Of a stretch of DNA of 64,000 nucleotides, positions 44,851 to 55,979 are shown one piece after another. Positions within the stretch are counted from its first letter, which is position 1; each line of letters opens with the position of its first letter. The stretch is from Lepidodermella squamata (taxonomy: Eukaryota; Gastrotricha): NCBI GenBank assembly GCA_047495785.1, contig JBLDXI010000025.1:1736001-1800000 (forward strand). The letters run 5' to 3'. Position numbers and translations under genes: made by a program. The notes under the pieces are model-generated. The model was not told the origin of the DNA. It worked only from the letters and a program-made list of their open reading frames with translations, and made no database searches.

Positions 44851-47800
44851 TCACATTTTCGCGCCTTTGGCTTTAAGCAATTCAACAAGTTCTTCATGTT
44901 CCTCTTGCAAGGCCAAAGAAAGCGGCGTATCACCATCGCCATCCTCGGCATTCAACAAATCCGGTTTCGCCCCAAGTAACACCCCAACAACCGCCGAGCA
45001 GCCATAGTAACAGGCTGAATGAATAGGCAACGAATCATCGTCAGCCAGCGCCATCAAATCAGCACCTTTTCCAATGAGGAATTTCACGGACTCTACATGG
45101 CCTTCAGTCGCCGCAGTGAACAGAGCTGTCCATTTCAGGCCATTCCGAACCTCTAAATCCATCTTAAAATCATCTATCAAGCATTTCAGTACTTCTATTT
45201 GATCATGTCCAGCAGCCTCGTGGATAACTTTATTCCTCGATTCGCCACATTCGATGTCTAATAACTCAGGTTTCGCCTGCAATAGGTATTTTACAACATC
45301 GACATGGCCAAATCTAGCCGCCCAATGTATGCAAGACATTTCATTCTGGCCGTAGCGATCTTTGACCAAATAATTAGCGCCCTTCTCGATCAAATATTTC
45401 ACAATCTCGAGGTGGCCGTCGAAACTTGCGTAAAGAAGCGGAGTAGTGTTGAAGAATGACCCTGCCTCAATATCAGCCGATTTTTCTTCAATTAAAAACT
45501 TTACAAGGTCAATGTGACCATTCTCAGCGGATATTGATAGGCAGGTATCTCCGCAAGCGTTTTCAGCCTCAATCATTTCGTCACCTCCTTTTTCGAGTAA
45601 AAACTCAACAATTTCTTTGAAGCCATAAGTAGCGGCTAAATGAATAGGTAAAGAGCCAGAAATCGAGTCTCGAGCCCATAAATCGGACCCTAGCTCATCC
45701 ACCAGGTACTTCACAACTTCTAAATGGCCATTTCCAGCCGATTGATGTAGCACTGTTCGACCGTGAAAATCTTTATCGCGATGTTCAACAATGTATCGGA
45801 TGCAGTTTTTTGGTACGCTGTCCACAGATGCGAAAATTTGCTTCAATTGATCGATATCTCCGACACGAGCTGCCATATGAACCCGCATTGTTAGAGGCAA
45901 AGCTGTTAGGAGGTGCCGCTTATCACTTTCTTTCACGTTATCGAGGTTAAAAGATGCGACTGAATTTAAATCGATAACGCCATCTTTAGCCAGACCTAGG
46001 CCCAAATATTCATTCAGCATTGACAGGAACATGAAGCCACACTAGAAAAGAAGGGCGAGAATGAAAAATTAAGGTGACTATTTCAGACAGTTACCTTCAG
46101 CTCTTTCGAAGTCAAGGTTTCGTGATAGTTAGCCAACTTATCAATCGGAACATACAGTAGTGAATTTTCGTTGATTTCAGCAATTTGCTCCACGATTTCG
46201 TCCAATTTCAGTAATTTCATCGCTTCTGATGCAGTTTCGCGGTCGATTGCATCCCTAACACATTCGGCTATCAAGTCAGAATATCGGCATTTCTTTGCTT
46301 CAACGTCATTTTCATCACTGTTTTCAGATTCGAGAGGGCGCTTGGCGACATTAGCTTCGGCAGCATTTTCCTTATTGCTTTCAGTTTGGTTTTTCTCCTC
46401 GCTTTGTGGGTTTCTCCTTGTCATTAAACCAAAAATAAGAGGCGCCGCTGAGTAGAATCGATGTTCAAGCTAAAATAAATAAAAATTGAACAATTCGTCA
46501 ACTCATTTTATAATATTTAGTCCGAAGAATTTTTCAAATTATACACTGATAGACCCCCGATAAAAGAATTCCCTCGTTTGAAGAGCCTGTTTGATTGATC
46601 CCTTTAATTTGATTTGTTTAAAAGCAATTCAAACTCGTGTAATCAAGAAAGGAGCCCCTGATATTAACCTAGCCGTGCGACCAATGAACCTGCTGTTCTT
46701 GCGAAGAAAAGGATGCGGGAATTCTCGGATATTCTTACGAACCGAGCAGTTTTTCAGCTGGTTGAAATTGCTCGTCAATAGTGCATCCATGTCAGCGATA
46801 GCTAGATGCTAATGATGGCCCTAAGGATACACCCCCGAATTCACCCGGGGATGACAGTGTTCAAGGCGTCCAACGGCTGGCTTGACAACCTGAAGAAAGG
46901 TTCTGGGCTGAGGTCGGTGAAAATTCACGGAGAAGTATGCCGATATCGCCGCGACCAATCAATTTTGGGCTGACCTAAGAAACCTGATAATCGAGAACGG
47001 CTTTCAACTGGACGAGTTGTATAATTTTGAATTATTAGAAAAAGCGAATGGAACTCCTGAAAAAACCATTCGCTTTTTCTAATAATTCAAAAATCATTAA
47101 ATAATTCACCGGAAACCTGAAACGGAACTGATACTATCATGGCACTCTGACTACTCTACTGCGGCTGCACTTTCTTTTTTCACCATCGAGCTTCCTTCCT
47201 GGATATCATGCTCATTAAATAAATAAATAATAAATAAATAAATGCTGATGTACTGGCACAATAAGTCCAATGAGTTCCGAAAAGACATAGTCCTGCCAGT
47301 TGGAGACGATGGGCATGGTAAGAAGATGTCTTGCACGATTGATTTTCGGATAGCAGAACCTAATGGAGAGTTGCGGCAATTACACCTGACGGAGCAACAA
47401 CTATCTCAACTAAGCACGACAGCGGGAGGCTTTGAGTTGGCATGCTATTCTACTCCCCATGTTTATGTTTTTATGCTGCCCAAGACTGCTTTTGAAATCG
47501 CGCCTTGCTCGCTTCATCTGGAAAACTGTGTCACTGGCTCTGCTTTGTAAGCGTTAAGAACTCACACAATTATAGAACAGTTGCGCTAGATTCATGCATG
47601 CTCGCCACAACATTGAAATTTAAATTTAAATTTAAATTCAAGATGCTCACAAAATTGAAAAGGAGAACTTGGCTAGTGCAGTCAAGAACATAACGGAAGT
47701 TCTTGAGCGAAGCTCGAAAAACCTTACTGTGCAGATATCAACACCAAATCCGCAAAAAGTCAGCATTAGAAGAGCTAATCACTACGCGACCACAATTTTA

Positions 47801-50800
47801 GTTTTAAAACTATATGCACAAACTGATCTCATTATTAAAATGAAGTCGTTAAAGTGGCTTGCAATGACTGGTTCGATTTTCCATGACTCGGGCCCAAACT
47901 GGCACTTTGAGATTGTACAAGGTGCTTGTATGGCCGCTATGTGAACTTCTACAAACGTTGGCTACTTGATAATCATCAAAGGGCAAGAAACAACTGGACT
48001 CTCAAGGAAATGCAAATTAATGCGATTGAGAAAGGCTCAATGAGAGAAGTGTGTCTCAAGATTCAAAATTCTTGTGCAAGCTGCCAATGCTAATATTAGC
48101 AGCCGATCACGTTCGGCAAGCAGCGCACATCGACCTCGGCTTCGAGGGCACAAACCTCCTCAACTAAAGATCAACCGAAAAAACGCGTTCGTGGTTCGGC
48201 AAAACATTCCAAAATTCCCGACGAAAGTTTTATCATTAAGAAATGAGCTTGAACTTCCCAAGTACTCTAAGTACTCAAAACAAACACGAGAAGGATTTAC
48301 ACCCAACGCCTGAAGAGCTCGAAAGCAAAGCGAAAAGAGTACGCTTGACGGAATTCTTGGATCCACCTCAAGATGAGAATTTCGAGGCAACCAATCAGCA
48401 TCAGGCCGAAGAGCAATCAAACCATATTTCCAATTTTTTCAGCTTTTGAAATCCTGATTAAAACGCTGAGCGAATTCATCGTGAGACTGAATGAAAAACC
48501 CCCAAGTTAATTACAATTCCAGCGTTTCCTGGTACCGTCCACATACTTCCCATTGGAAATACGGCTGATGGACAGGCGGTTCATGAAATCGGAGAATTGA
48601 TTTGGCTTCGATCTCATCGAAACCTGAACTTCGAACATCACATTCGTGCGAAGACAGCATAAACTACATTAATGCAGCAAAAATATTGCACTCAACGGTG
48701 GTAAAAATTACTCTGTTTTGATTATCGGAAATTTCGAAAATTTCGAACTTCAATTTTCAAATTCCCAGTTTGGCTATCAAAAGTTGATAAGAGTGGTAAA
48801 AACAAGGCGCAGACGACTACCAGATTCGTGGTACGAAAGTACGCCCTCTGAAGAAAGGCCTCGACTGTGGCCACTACAGCTTCGATGGCACTCGAGTGGT
48901 ACCCGATTTCGCGACAAATTTCAATGAAGGATTTCCTCGACTGGCTCCACAGGAGCCGGCCAGAGGATATATAGGGACGCCTCTGCGAGCCCATGATGGA
49001 TCCCTACTACACGCAAAATACCTCAATCACAGAGGGTTCCTAAATCTACTCGATGATGGGCGACGGTGCAGCCAGTCGCTAAAACAGGCGGCGCGTGGAT
49101 GCGACATCTTCGTTGGCGTCGAGACACATGGACCAGCGGCTCACCTGGAACTAGTCGAAAATTCATCGAAGATCATCGAAAGTTTGGGAAATTTCCCAGT
49201 TCGGCTATCAAAAGTTGATAAAATAATAAAAATTGAGAAACGCTAATCCTTCTGGAAATACTCCAAATCGTCTAGGGACTTTCACTTCCTGATTTTAATA
49301 CGCATATCAAGAACTTTCGTTGGGATCGGCTCGCCAAGTACGAAGGAAGCCTCTTGGCAATTTCAAAATTGATGCGAAGACCAAGAAAATATCTGACAAT
49401 CTCAGCAGCGCACATTTGCGACACCGTTCTACAGACTAACATTCCTGTTGAGCAAATTTGTTTCGAAACGCAGAAAATTTGTACAAATCGAAGCATTGAC
49501 TAGTGTTACAGTCCGGCCTCAGATTGGGCGGCTATTCGCCGCTGTTTTATCCGAATGATTTGCGCGAATTGGCGAGTCTATCAGGGTTCCAGTGGCTGAG
49601 ATGGACTGGCAATCAATCCATGTCAAGAATAAGCGACTTCCTTCTAACTTTCAAATTCAGGCTCCTCGAAAAGCACAAACCGGCAAGAATGCCTAGGGCC
49701 TTCACTATCGACTGCTGCTATGCAGAAATGAATGCCATCTTGATGTCTTTCTGCAAAGCAGATGTAGCAAAATATCTCGCTGAGAGCTTTTCTTGGTTCC
49801 AGGCCACGACCAACGATGAGTTGATTAGAGTGCCGCAAGAAGCCATATTACTCTTCTTATGTTTTAACCATCTGATCAATGACCTCTCCCGAAGGTAATA
49901 ATTGTCATGAAACAGGGTTAATGCTTAATGCAGACATGTGCCTTTAGATTACCGCCTTCAATGGACAAGCAAAACAAGCGTTGGGCGCTCAAATGTTTTG
50001 GCATGATCCACAGGTATATTTCATTACCAGGATTCGGGGCAATTATTGTTAAATTCTTCGTAGATTCGAGCTGCCATATTTAGTTATCTGACGCACCGCA
50101 GCTAGGGAGCTATTCACTGGGTGCCTTGACTTGAAATTTAAATCGACGGGCAGCTTTCTCAATTCTCACCGCCCAGGTCGACTGGGAAAGTTCACAGATG
50201 GACCTGAGTCACACGCCGACACACGCTGCTGATCAACGACGATGCTATAAAAAAAAATTAGCTCTGAACACGTTGTCTAAATTCGAGTGCTATCTACATG
50301 ACATGAATCGCCAAGTCTGATTTCAACATTTGTTAACAATAAAATTTTACTCGGTTAAGTTGTATTTTGTCAATGTAAACAAGTTGGTAATGAGAGGATT
50401 AACCGCGCAGAGATCATTACTTATTGCACGGTGTGGTCCACACTGGTAAACTTGCATTGGGAAACTTGCAAGGGGAAAGTTGAATGAATGAAATAATTGT
50501 GAATATCGGTCGAAGAAATTTCATTTTTTCCCCAGGTCATTTCACGAAAACTTGAAAAAAAATTCAAATAAATATAGGAAACTAATCATTAATCGACAGT
50601 AATTTTTAATTTTTCTACTCAAAATAGTCTAAACAGTTTCGAGGAGTCGGATTTCGACATTTTTTCAACTTATCGACTACTTCTGAAAAATTCTAGTGTA
50701 ACCAAAAATTGTCCCACTTGGTTACATAAGTACCTGAAAATCCCTGAAAATTCAAGTGTCAAAATAAAAAATTCAACATTTCAAAATTAATTCAATTTAA

Positions 50801-51365
50801 AATTTAATTTAAAAACCCGCCTTTTCAAAAAAAATTAGACTAGAAAATGAAGAACAAACCTCCTTTTGCAGCCAATTGATTTCTATTCTGAGCATTTCTT
50901 TGTGACGAAGAATGCATCCCTCGCAGAAAGAAACGTCGCAATGAGGACATTTCACCTTCTTAGAAACAAAGGAATGAGGGCACACCTCGAACGGCTGCTT
51001 TTCTCTAGGTATTGTCTGGTTATATTGATCGATCGCTTTCTGAAGTGAAACATCGTCCATGAGAGCTGAAAAAATTGGTTCGAAAATTGTGAATAAAATT
51101 TATTTAGTTATCTACCCCGAACGCCATCTGTCGGATCCAACGGGCTGAGAGTACGGCATTCTGGACATGCTATACCCGACCAATCCCGCGTATTTTCAGC
51201 GACGGAAATCAAGCATCTCTGGCAGAATGTATGGCCGCAATTCGGCAGGATTTTTGGCAACAAATATTGCTCATAACAAATGGAACAGTTGAACGGGTTA
51301 TCAGGACTACTGTGACCTGTTGCCGACTTCATTTCACGCATGAACTGCGTGCGATTTTCGGCCAT
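44851..51365 (-). CDS. RA-10: TRIM-like RING/B-box/coil-ankyrin protein (subfamily III)
   Basis: Exons 51365-51116, 51065-50860, 46469-46095 and 46041-44851 join in frame to 673 aa. RING: CSICYEQ...NCGHTFCQRC...CPECR. B-box-like motif: CPHSFVSKKVKCPHC...FCEGCILRHKEMLRIEI. Exon 3 starts LEHRFYSAAPLIFGLM and gives a charged helical linker with a possible nuclear signal (KRPLE...KKCR). Exon 4 starts CGFMFLSMLNEYLGLG, then VEHRDKDFHGRTVLHQSAGNG and about ten ankyrin repeats. The 4.4-kb second intron holds a Tigger fragment, a perfect palindrome and other debris. Without the long splice, 46424-44851 would be an ankyrin gene starting MTRRNPQSEEK. Phase agreement and RA-2 support the long form. Confidence 0.66.
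46851..47025 (+). mobile_element. Tigger/pogo transposase fragment (CENP-B-type HTH)
   Basis: Plus-strand codons read FKASNGWLDNLKKGSGLRSV KIHGE, then after a one-base frame change EKYADIAATNQFWADLRNLI, IENGFQLDELYNF. This matches the HTH_Tnp_Tc5 domain and the start of the DDE domain of Tigger/pogo transposases, where LYN is normally followed by ADE. The catalytic part is missing because the sequence runs directly into the palindrome at 47025-47092. Confidence 0.7.
47025..47092. repeat. Perfect 27-bp palindrome with 14-nt loop
   Basis: Arms 47025-47051 and 47066-47092 are exact inverse copies (core TTGAATTATTAGAAAAAGCG), separated by AACTCCTGAAAAAA. A transcript would form a long stable hairpin. 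It begins exactly where the Tigger fragment stops, as if a break was healed by a template switch. Confidence 0.85.
47216..47243. repeat. (AAAT)n microsatellite
   Basis: Simple AAAT/TAAA repeat in the RA-10 intron. A second simple tract of TTTAAA units lies at 47615-47640. Confidence 0.8.
47244..50859. other. RA-10 large intron: unassigned, partly protein-like debris
   Basis: Plus-strand frames at 47242-47550, 47669-47944 and 49503-49898 look protein-like (for example GEVCRYR-free stretches WLLDNHQRARNNWTLKEM and RAFTIDCCYAEMNAILMSFC) but match no family I can name and are separated by stops. A 27-bp direct repeat (CCCAGTTYGGCTATCAAAAG core) occurs at 48763 and 49195. From 49950 to 50800 I see only AT-rich noncoding sequence. 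Confidence 0.4.
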
Positions 51366-51458
51366 TTTTCATCAGATTATAAACGATTTTCTAAAATGCA
51401 AACAAATTAGATAACAAAATAATTCATAAATTGCTATAAATTGCTAAACATAAAGCCT

Positions 51459-53717
51459 CTATAATGTTGGGATCGCGGAATTCGAATTAAGAATTTCTCG
51501 AAAATTCGTCAATCCTTCTTGGAAGAATTTGCGGTTACGCAAGCAGACCTTGGCAAAACGATAATCCATCATAACGAATCGACCCAGAAGAATTCCAGCG
51601 GACAATAATTTTTCGGGACTACTCCCGTAAGGTTTAGAAAATAGGTAATCGGCGAGATGCCTCATCGCTTTTACATACAAATCCATCATCGTTTTCTCCC
51701 TGGCAACCAGCCGAGCTCTTGCTTTCGTTAAAAACGGTTTTTGATCGGAAATAATAGCGGCAAGAATGAAGACAGGATGAATATCAACGGAATATTCGAT
51801 AGGCCTATCCGCTAATTCAGATAAGGAATCGCGATACAAACTCACGATAAAGTTTGAATCGAGCAGATTCAATCTGAGATGGTCCTTTGAAGCAACCGAT
51901 CTTAAAAATATGCTGATGAAATTATTCATCATTTTGGTACTAATACCCTGCACCATTATCAAATAGAACATTGTCAACGGATCGTCGAACCGATTGACAA
52001 ATTTCGATACCAACAATGTCGAATCTCGACGAGCAAGGCGAGTTAAAGTTTGCAGGGAAAACGTAATCGCATCTCGATGTGCCTGCTTGATCTTGATGAG
52101 ATAAATCAGGGATTTGATGAAATCATCGACAAATTCTTTACAAGGACAAAGAATTTGATCGAACTCGCGGTCGCCAATAGCCATAATTAAGTCGTCAATT
52201 ACTTCGATTAAACAGTTCCCATTCAAAACTTCGTGGCGATGAGGACAGATGGCCATTCCGAGGACAAATGAGGCTATCCAAGTGAACAAAATAATAATGG
52301 AAACAGTAATATTAGGACATCTTCGAACAAAATCGTCTCGGCATAGAAGGTCGTAAAGCTTTCGAAACAGGAAGACATAGTGTTCAATTAGGCTCTGTGA
52401 AAACAGCGGGAGCAACGGCTTCTTTAGGCACACACTTTTCCAGCCGTTGAAGTCAGCGGCGAAAATTGCTAGAAATTCGCTCAGCATTTGGGATTTTACG
52501 GGGTCTGGTAGTTCGAAAAATGAGGCAAAGAACTGCTTATTCTCACTCGCATTCGCCATGCTGCGAACTAGAAAATGATTCGGCTGATTATCGGCATCAA
52601 AATAAGTCTCCGCGGGGTCAAGCTCGCAATCCAGTTTCGATACATTAAGGAGCGTTCGCAGATGAGTAACAAAGTCAGCTTCCGGCCAGCTGTCTGAGTA
52701 CCTGGTAAATAAAAAAACGTCTTTGGCGACATTTTTATGGAATTTTGATTTTCCCAGTCAAAAAATGATAAATTTGAAGCTTCACATCAAAACCTACCAG
52801 AAAAGCTGGGCAAAATTATTGGAGGGCTAAAGGATCCATTTCATTCAAATATTCAAGCCCTGATTTTACTCGTTAGTGGTAAAATAAACATACGAAATAG
52901 CTTCAGATTCCGATGGCGAATTCAATTCTATAGCCAGGCACCAATTTTCCCATAGGCTTCTGATCGAATTTTTTTGAAGCCTCGCAAGTTTCGCCGGCTG
53001 ATGTAGAAGAAAATCACCGAAAGATTTAACAAAATTGGGAAATAATTCCAAGCTTTCGGTCTCTCTCAGCATATCGGTGAACGCCTGAAGGATCAGCAAC
53101 TCCAAAACAGTCAAATTCTCGCCTTTACTCATGAGGCTAGAGATAAAGGGCGAATTAACCATGGGTATCTCACTGACGAGAAAGTCAAAAGAAGACACGT
53201 CAACATCATACTCAGCATCAGTCGTCAATAAGTGGGATATGAAGCAGATTTGAAATATCAATTCACGAGGCTCCTCCGATGGGAAACTCTTCACGAATTT
53301 TATCATATCCGAATCGCTGCACCATTCCTGGGTCTCAAGGTTTAGCAAATGAGAAACCTGAAATTCCTCTGATTTCGAACTTGGTTTATTCTGCATGAAA
53401 AACAGGAATAAGAATTTGTTCATGCGGCGATGCTTTTCACTATCCAGCCATTTTTCGGCGATTACAGGCACGCCTATTGCATCGAAATCGCCTCGAATAT
53501 CGGCAGCCTCGAAGAAAAGGTCAAACGCCTTGGATGAGTCCGACTGCTGCAGGGCTTCAGCTTGAAGAAGATCAGCCTTTTCATTTCGTTCCCGCATTGA
53601 CATTGAACTGTCGCATTCCATCGCTAAACGGCGCAAAGTCGCGTAGAACTGAGTAGATCGCTCAACACCTGGATTCGAACGGAACCATAATATGCGTTTT
53701 GCCTCAGGCACAACCAT
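51459..53717 (-). CDS. H-1: unknown helical protein, founder of a tandem family
   Basis: Exons 53717-52894 and 52701-51459 (intron 192 bp, starts GTATGT, ends TTTACCAG) give 688 aa with no damage. I do not recognise the family. The N-terminus MVVPEAKRILWFRSNPGVER and the phrases QFYATLRRLAMECD, KAFDLFFEAADIRGDFDA, FVTHLRTLLNVSK, FFASFFELPDPVKSQMLSEF and SLLDSNFIVSLYRDS-type are conserved in its paralogue H-2. The sequence is rich in Leu, Phe and Lys with an alternating helical pattern, like an all-helical scaffold. One hydrophobic stretch (ITVSIIILFTWIASFVLGMA) could be a membrane helix. There is no enzymatic motif. It is adjacent to, but unrelated to, the RING-ankyrin cluster. Confidence 0.82.
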
Positions 53718-54183
53718 AATTTCAATAGAATATCTGCAACTTCTAAATCTTAAGAATACAATTTTTTATTCAATGACCGGAAACAGAACATTATAATCAT
53801 AACGGTAATCCTAAAATAAGTTTCTTCAACAAAAGGCAATGTGCCTGAATTTCAGTAGAATTTCCATAGCAAGCGTAGAAGATTCAAATCGTGATGACAA
53901 TGACAGCCCCTTTGACAAGTTGCCGCTTCGAGATGCTCCGGGGATCTAAAGAAAGTATACATAATCATATAATTCTGAACATAAATCAATGACTAAGATT
54001 TAGTAGTTACTATTTCTCTTTCAGATTAAACGAAAATAAATAGGCAAGTCCTAACGTCCTTTGACACGGCAATATCCGATGTCGATGACTTTTTTTTATC
54101 ACGGATAAAACCCGCGTGGAACGGATAAAACACTTTTGTAAATTCAAATACATACTTTATACGACGTAATTCTCAGCGAAATC
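53718..54183. other. Intergenic, nothing recognised
   Basis: AT-rich 5' flank of H-1; presumptive promoter region without identifiable motifs. Confidence 0.45.
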
Positions 54184-54926
54184 TTGATACTGGCGAAATT
54201 TAGAGAACTCGGTAAATTTAAGCCCACAAGGGCTACGAGAATATATCGCCTATATTTCAAGGGTCTTCTTAACCTTTTCCAAGGTGGAAAGCGATACAAA
54301 TGGCAGCCAAAAATGAAAGTAAGTACCCAGTTGGCTAAAAAAACCCGCTCAGGGGCAGCGATGTTGTTGTCGAGCTACACTACGCTCAAGCAGGCTGGGA
54401 ACTACGAATATTGGGACACCTGCTTTCATTCCACAAAAATTCTCGAGCGTGTTAAGCGGCCCAAGAAATCGAAAAAAAACCAAAAAGATAAGCCGGAATT
54501 GGTTCAGCGCCGAATGAAATATTCACGCTTGAAGGTGCATCGTCAACTGGCTAGTTGCGAATTAGCACATACCAGAAGATTCGAAGCTAACCAGTCTGTT
54601 GAAAGAAGTGACAACAGACGTCTTTATCGAAACGAAACTCGAAGCCGAGCAGGGTGGCCGATCGACACAATCGAAAGGGCCGTGATATCGACGGCGACAT
54701 GCTAAATGCAGAGGTATTTCTTCACTGGAACGGCCCGAATCCAGTCGGCAGGAGTGCTGATATTCTGATACGGAAGGCCTTGGATCGCCATTTTGCCAAT
54801 CAACCTGGCTGGCATTTTGTGCGAAAGTCGAACGGCGATCGCCTAAAGACCCGCACGTTCAGCGAGGTGGTTGACCGAATTTTAAAAGAAGAGGGACATA
54901 TCGAATTCCCTATCCCAGAGAACTAA
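54184..54926 (+). pseudogene. Two overlapping unassigned frames, possible mobile-element remnant
   Basis: A 173-codon basic frame (54184-54705) overlaps a 90-codon frame (54654-54926). The second reads AEVFLHWNGPNPVGRSADIL and RKALDRHFANQPGWHFVRKS, and looks like genuine protein sequence. The first shares no motif I know but is Lys/Arg-rich. A frameshift between them is likely. It ends 38 bp before the inverted-repeat structure at 54964. I cannot assign a family; element-derived is the best guess. Confidence 0.35.
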
Positions 54927-54963
54927 ACATTCTTCTGCACAGAGAAAGTGATTGGCAAAGTGG

Positions 54964-55468
54964 TCGAATTTCCAAAAAATTGGGAAGCTGACAGCGCTTG
55001 GGGGGGATTAGCGGAAGATCGGAATCGCAGAACTGACCTCGGATTCGGAATCAGCGCGAAATTTTGACCAATAACATGTGTTGCACGAACAATTTCCGGC
55101 ATTTTTTCAGGGTGCAATAAATTTTATTACCACAGGTAATTACCGGTAATTAGTATGGCTCCTGATGACTGTCGAATTTCCGGAAAATAATGATGCCATC
55201 GTGATCAGCGACCTTCCTTCCCCTTGGAACCCTCAAAGACACCGTTAATTGCTGATAGGAAATCAGCGTAATTTCTCAAGAAACTTGTCCAGATTGCGGC
55301 AGGGATGAAAATAAGTAGAAATCCAGCTCATTTGAGGAAAACTGGGAACCGCGGGTTAGGGAACAGGAATATTGGGAAATTAGACCGATTTCTTATCAGC
55401 AATTACCGGTGTCCTTGAGGGCTAATCCCCCCAAGCGCTGTCAGCTTCCCAATTTTTTGGAAATTCGA
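54964..55468. repeat. Fold-back structure with one arm split
   Basis: The right arm (about 55387-55468) is continuous. Its outer 48 bp is the inverse of 54964-55012 (CGAATTTCCAAAAAATTGGG to GGGGATTAGC), differing by one G in the G run. Its inner 35 bp is the inverse of about 55230-55264. The two left-arm pieces are separated by some 217 bp, so the left arm was probably interrupted by a later insertion. There is no coding capacity. It is most simply a MITE or fold-back element; target duplications were not found. Confidence 0.7.
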
Positions 55469-55979
55469 GCACTTTGAGGGAAAAGTTAATTTTCGGAATT
55501 TTGATGATGCGAGATGAAAGAACTAATAAATAACCCATTATTACTCAGTTGTCACATTTCTCAACGTAATTTTGACAATGATTAAGTGAAAATCATGATT
55601 TGAAAAATTTGAAAAATTTCCCAAATCTTCCGCTACCGCTGATACCGTGATAGGACAATATTTGCCGGGCTGAAGAAAACCGCTCGAGCCAAATTTGCTC
55701 ATGATATGGAATTGCCTATGAAATACTATCGCCACCTCGATGAACTAGCCCCAAAGAGCCGAACATTTACGGGCTGAAAGTGTCGCTACAACTTTATCTT
55801 CGTCTGAGATTGACGGCCAAGCACATAAAAGCCCAGACTAAGCAACCTCAAAAGTTCAACATAGCAAAACATGTATCGTAGTATGTGATCTCCGGCCATG
55901 GCCAGGTCTACAATCGCCACCATGTAGGTAAACCCCTGCTGGTTGGCTATACACTGAAGCTGAAAAGAGCGATGGCCCC

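Noticed and set aside
49503-49898. 131-codon plus-strand ORF as a host gene
   Set aside because: Protein-like, but without start context, introns or recognisable family, and embedded in element debris; reported only as unassigned.
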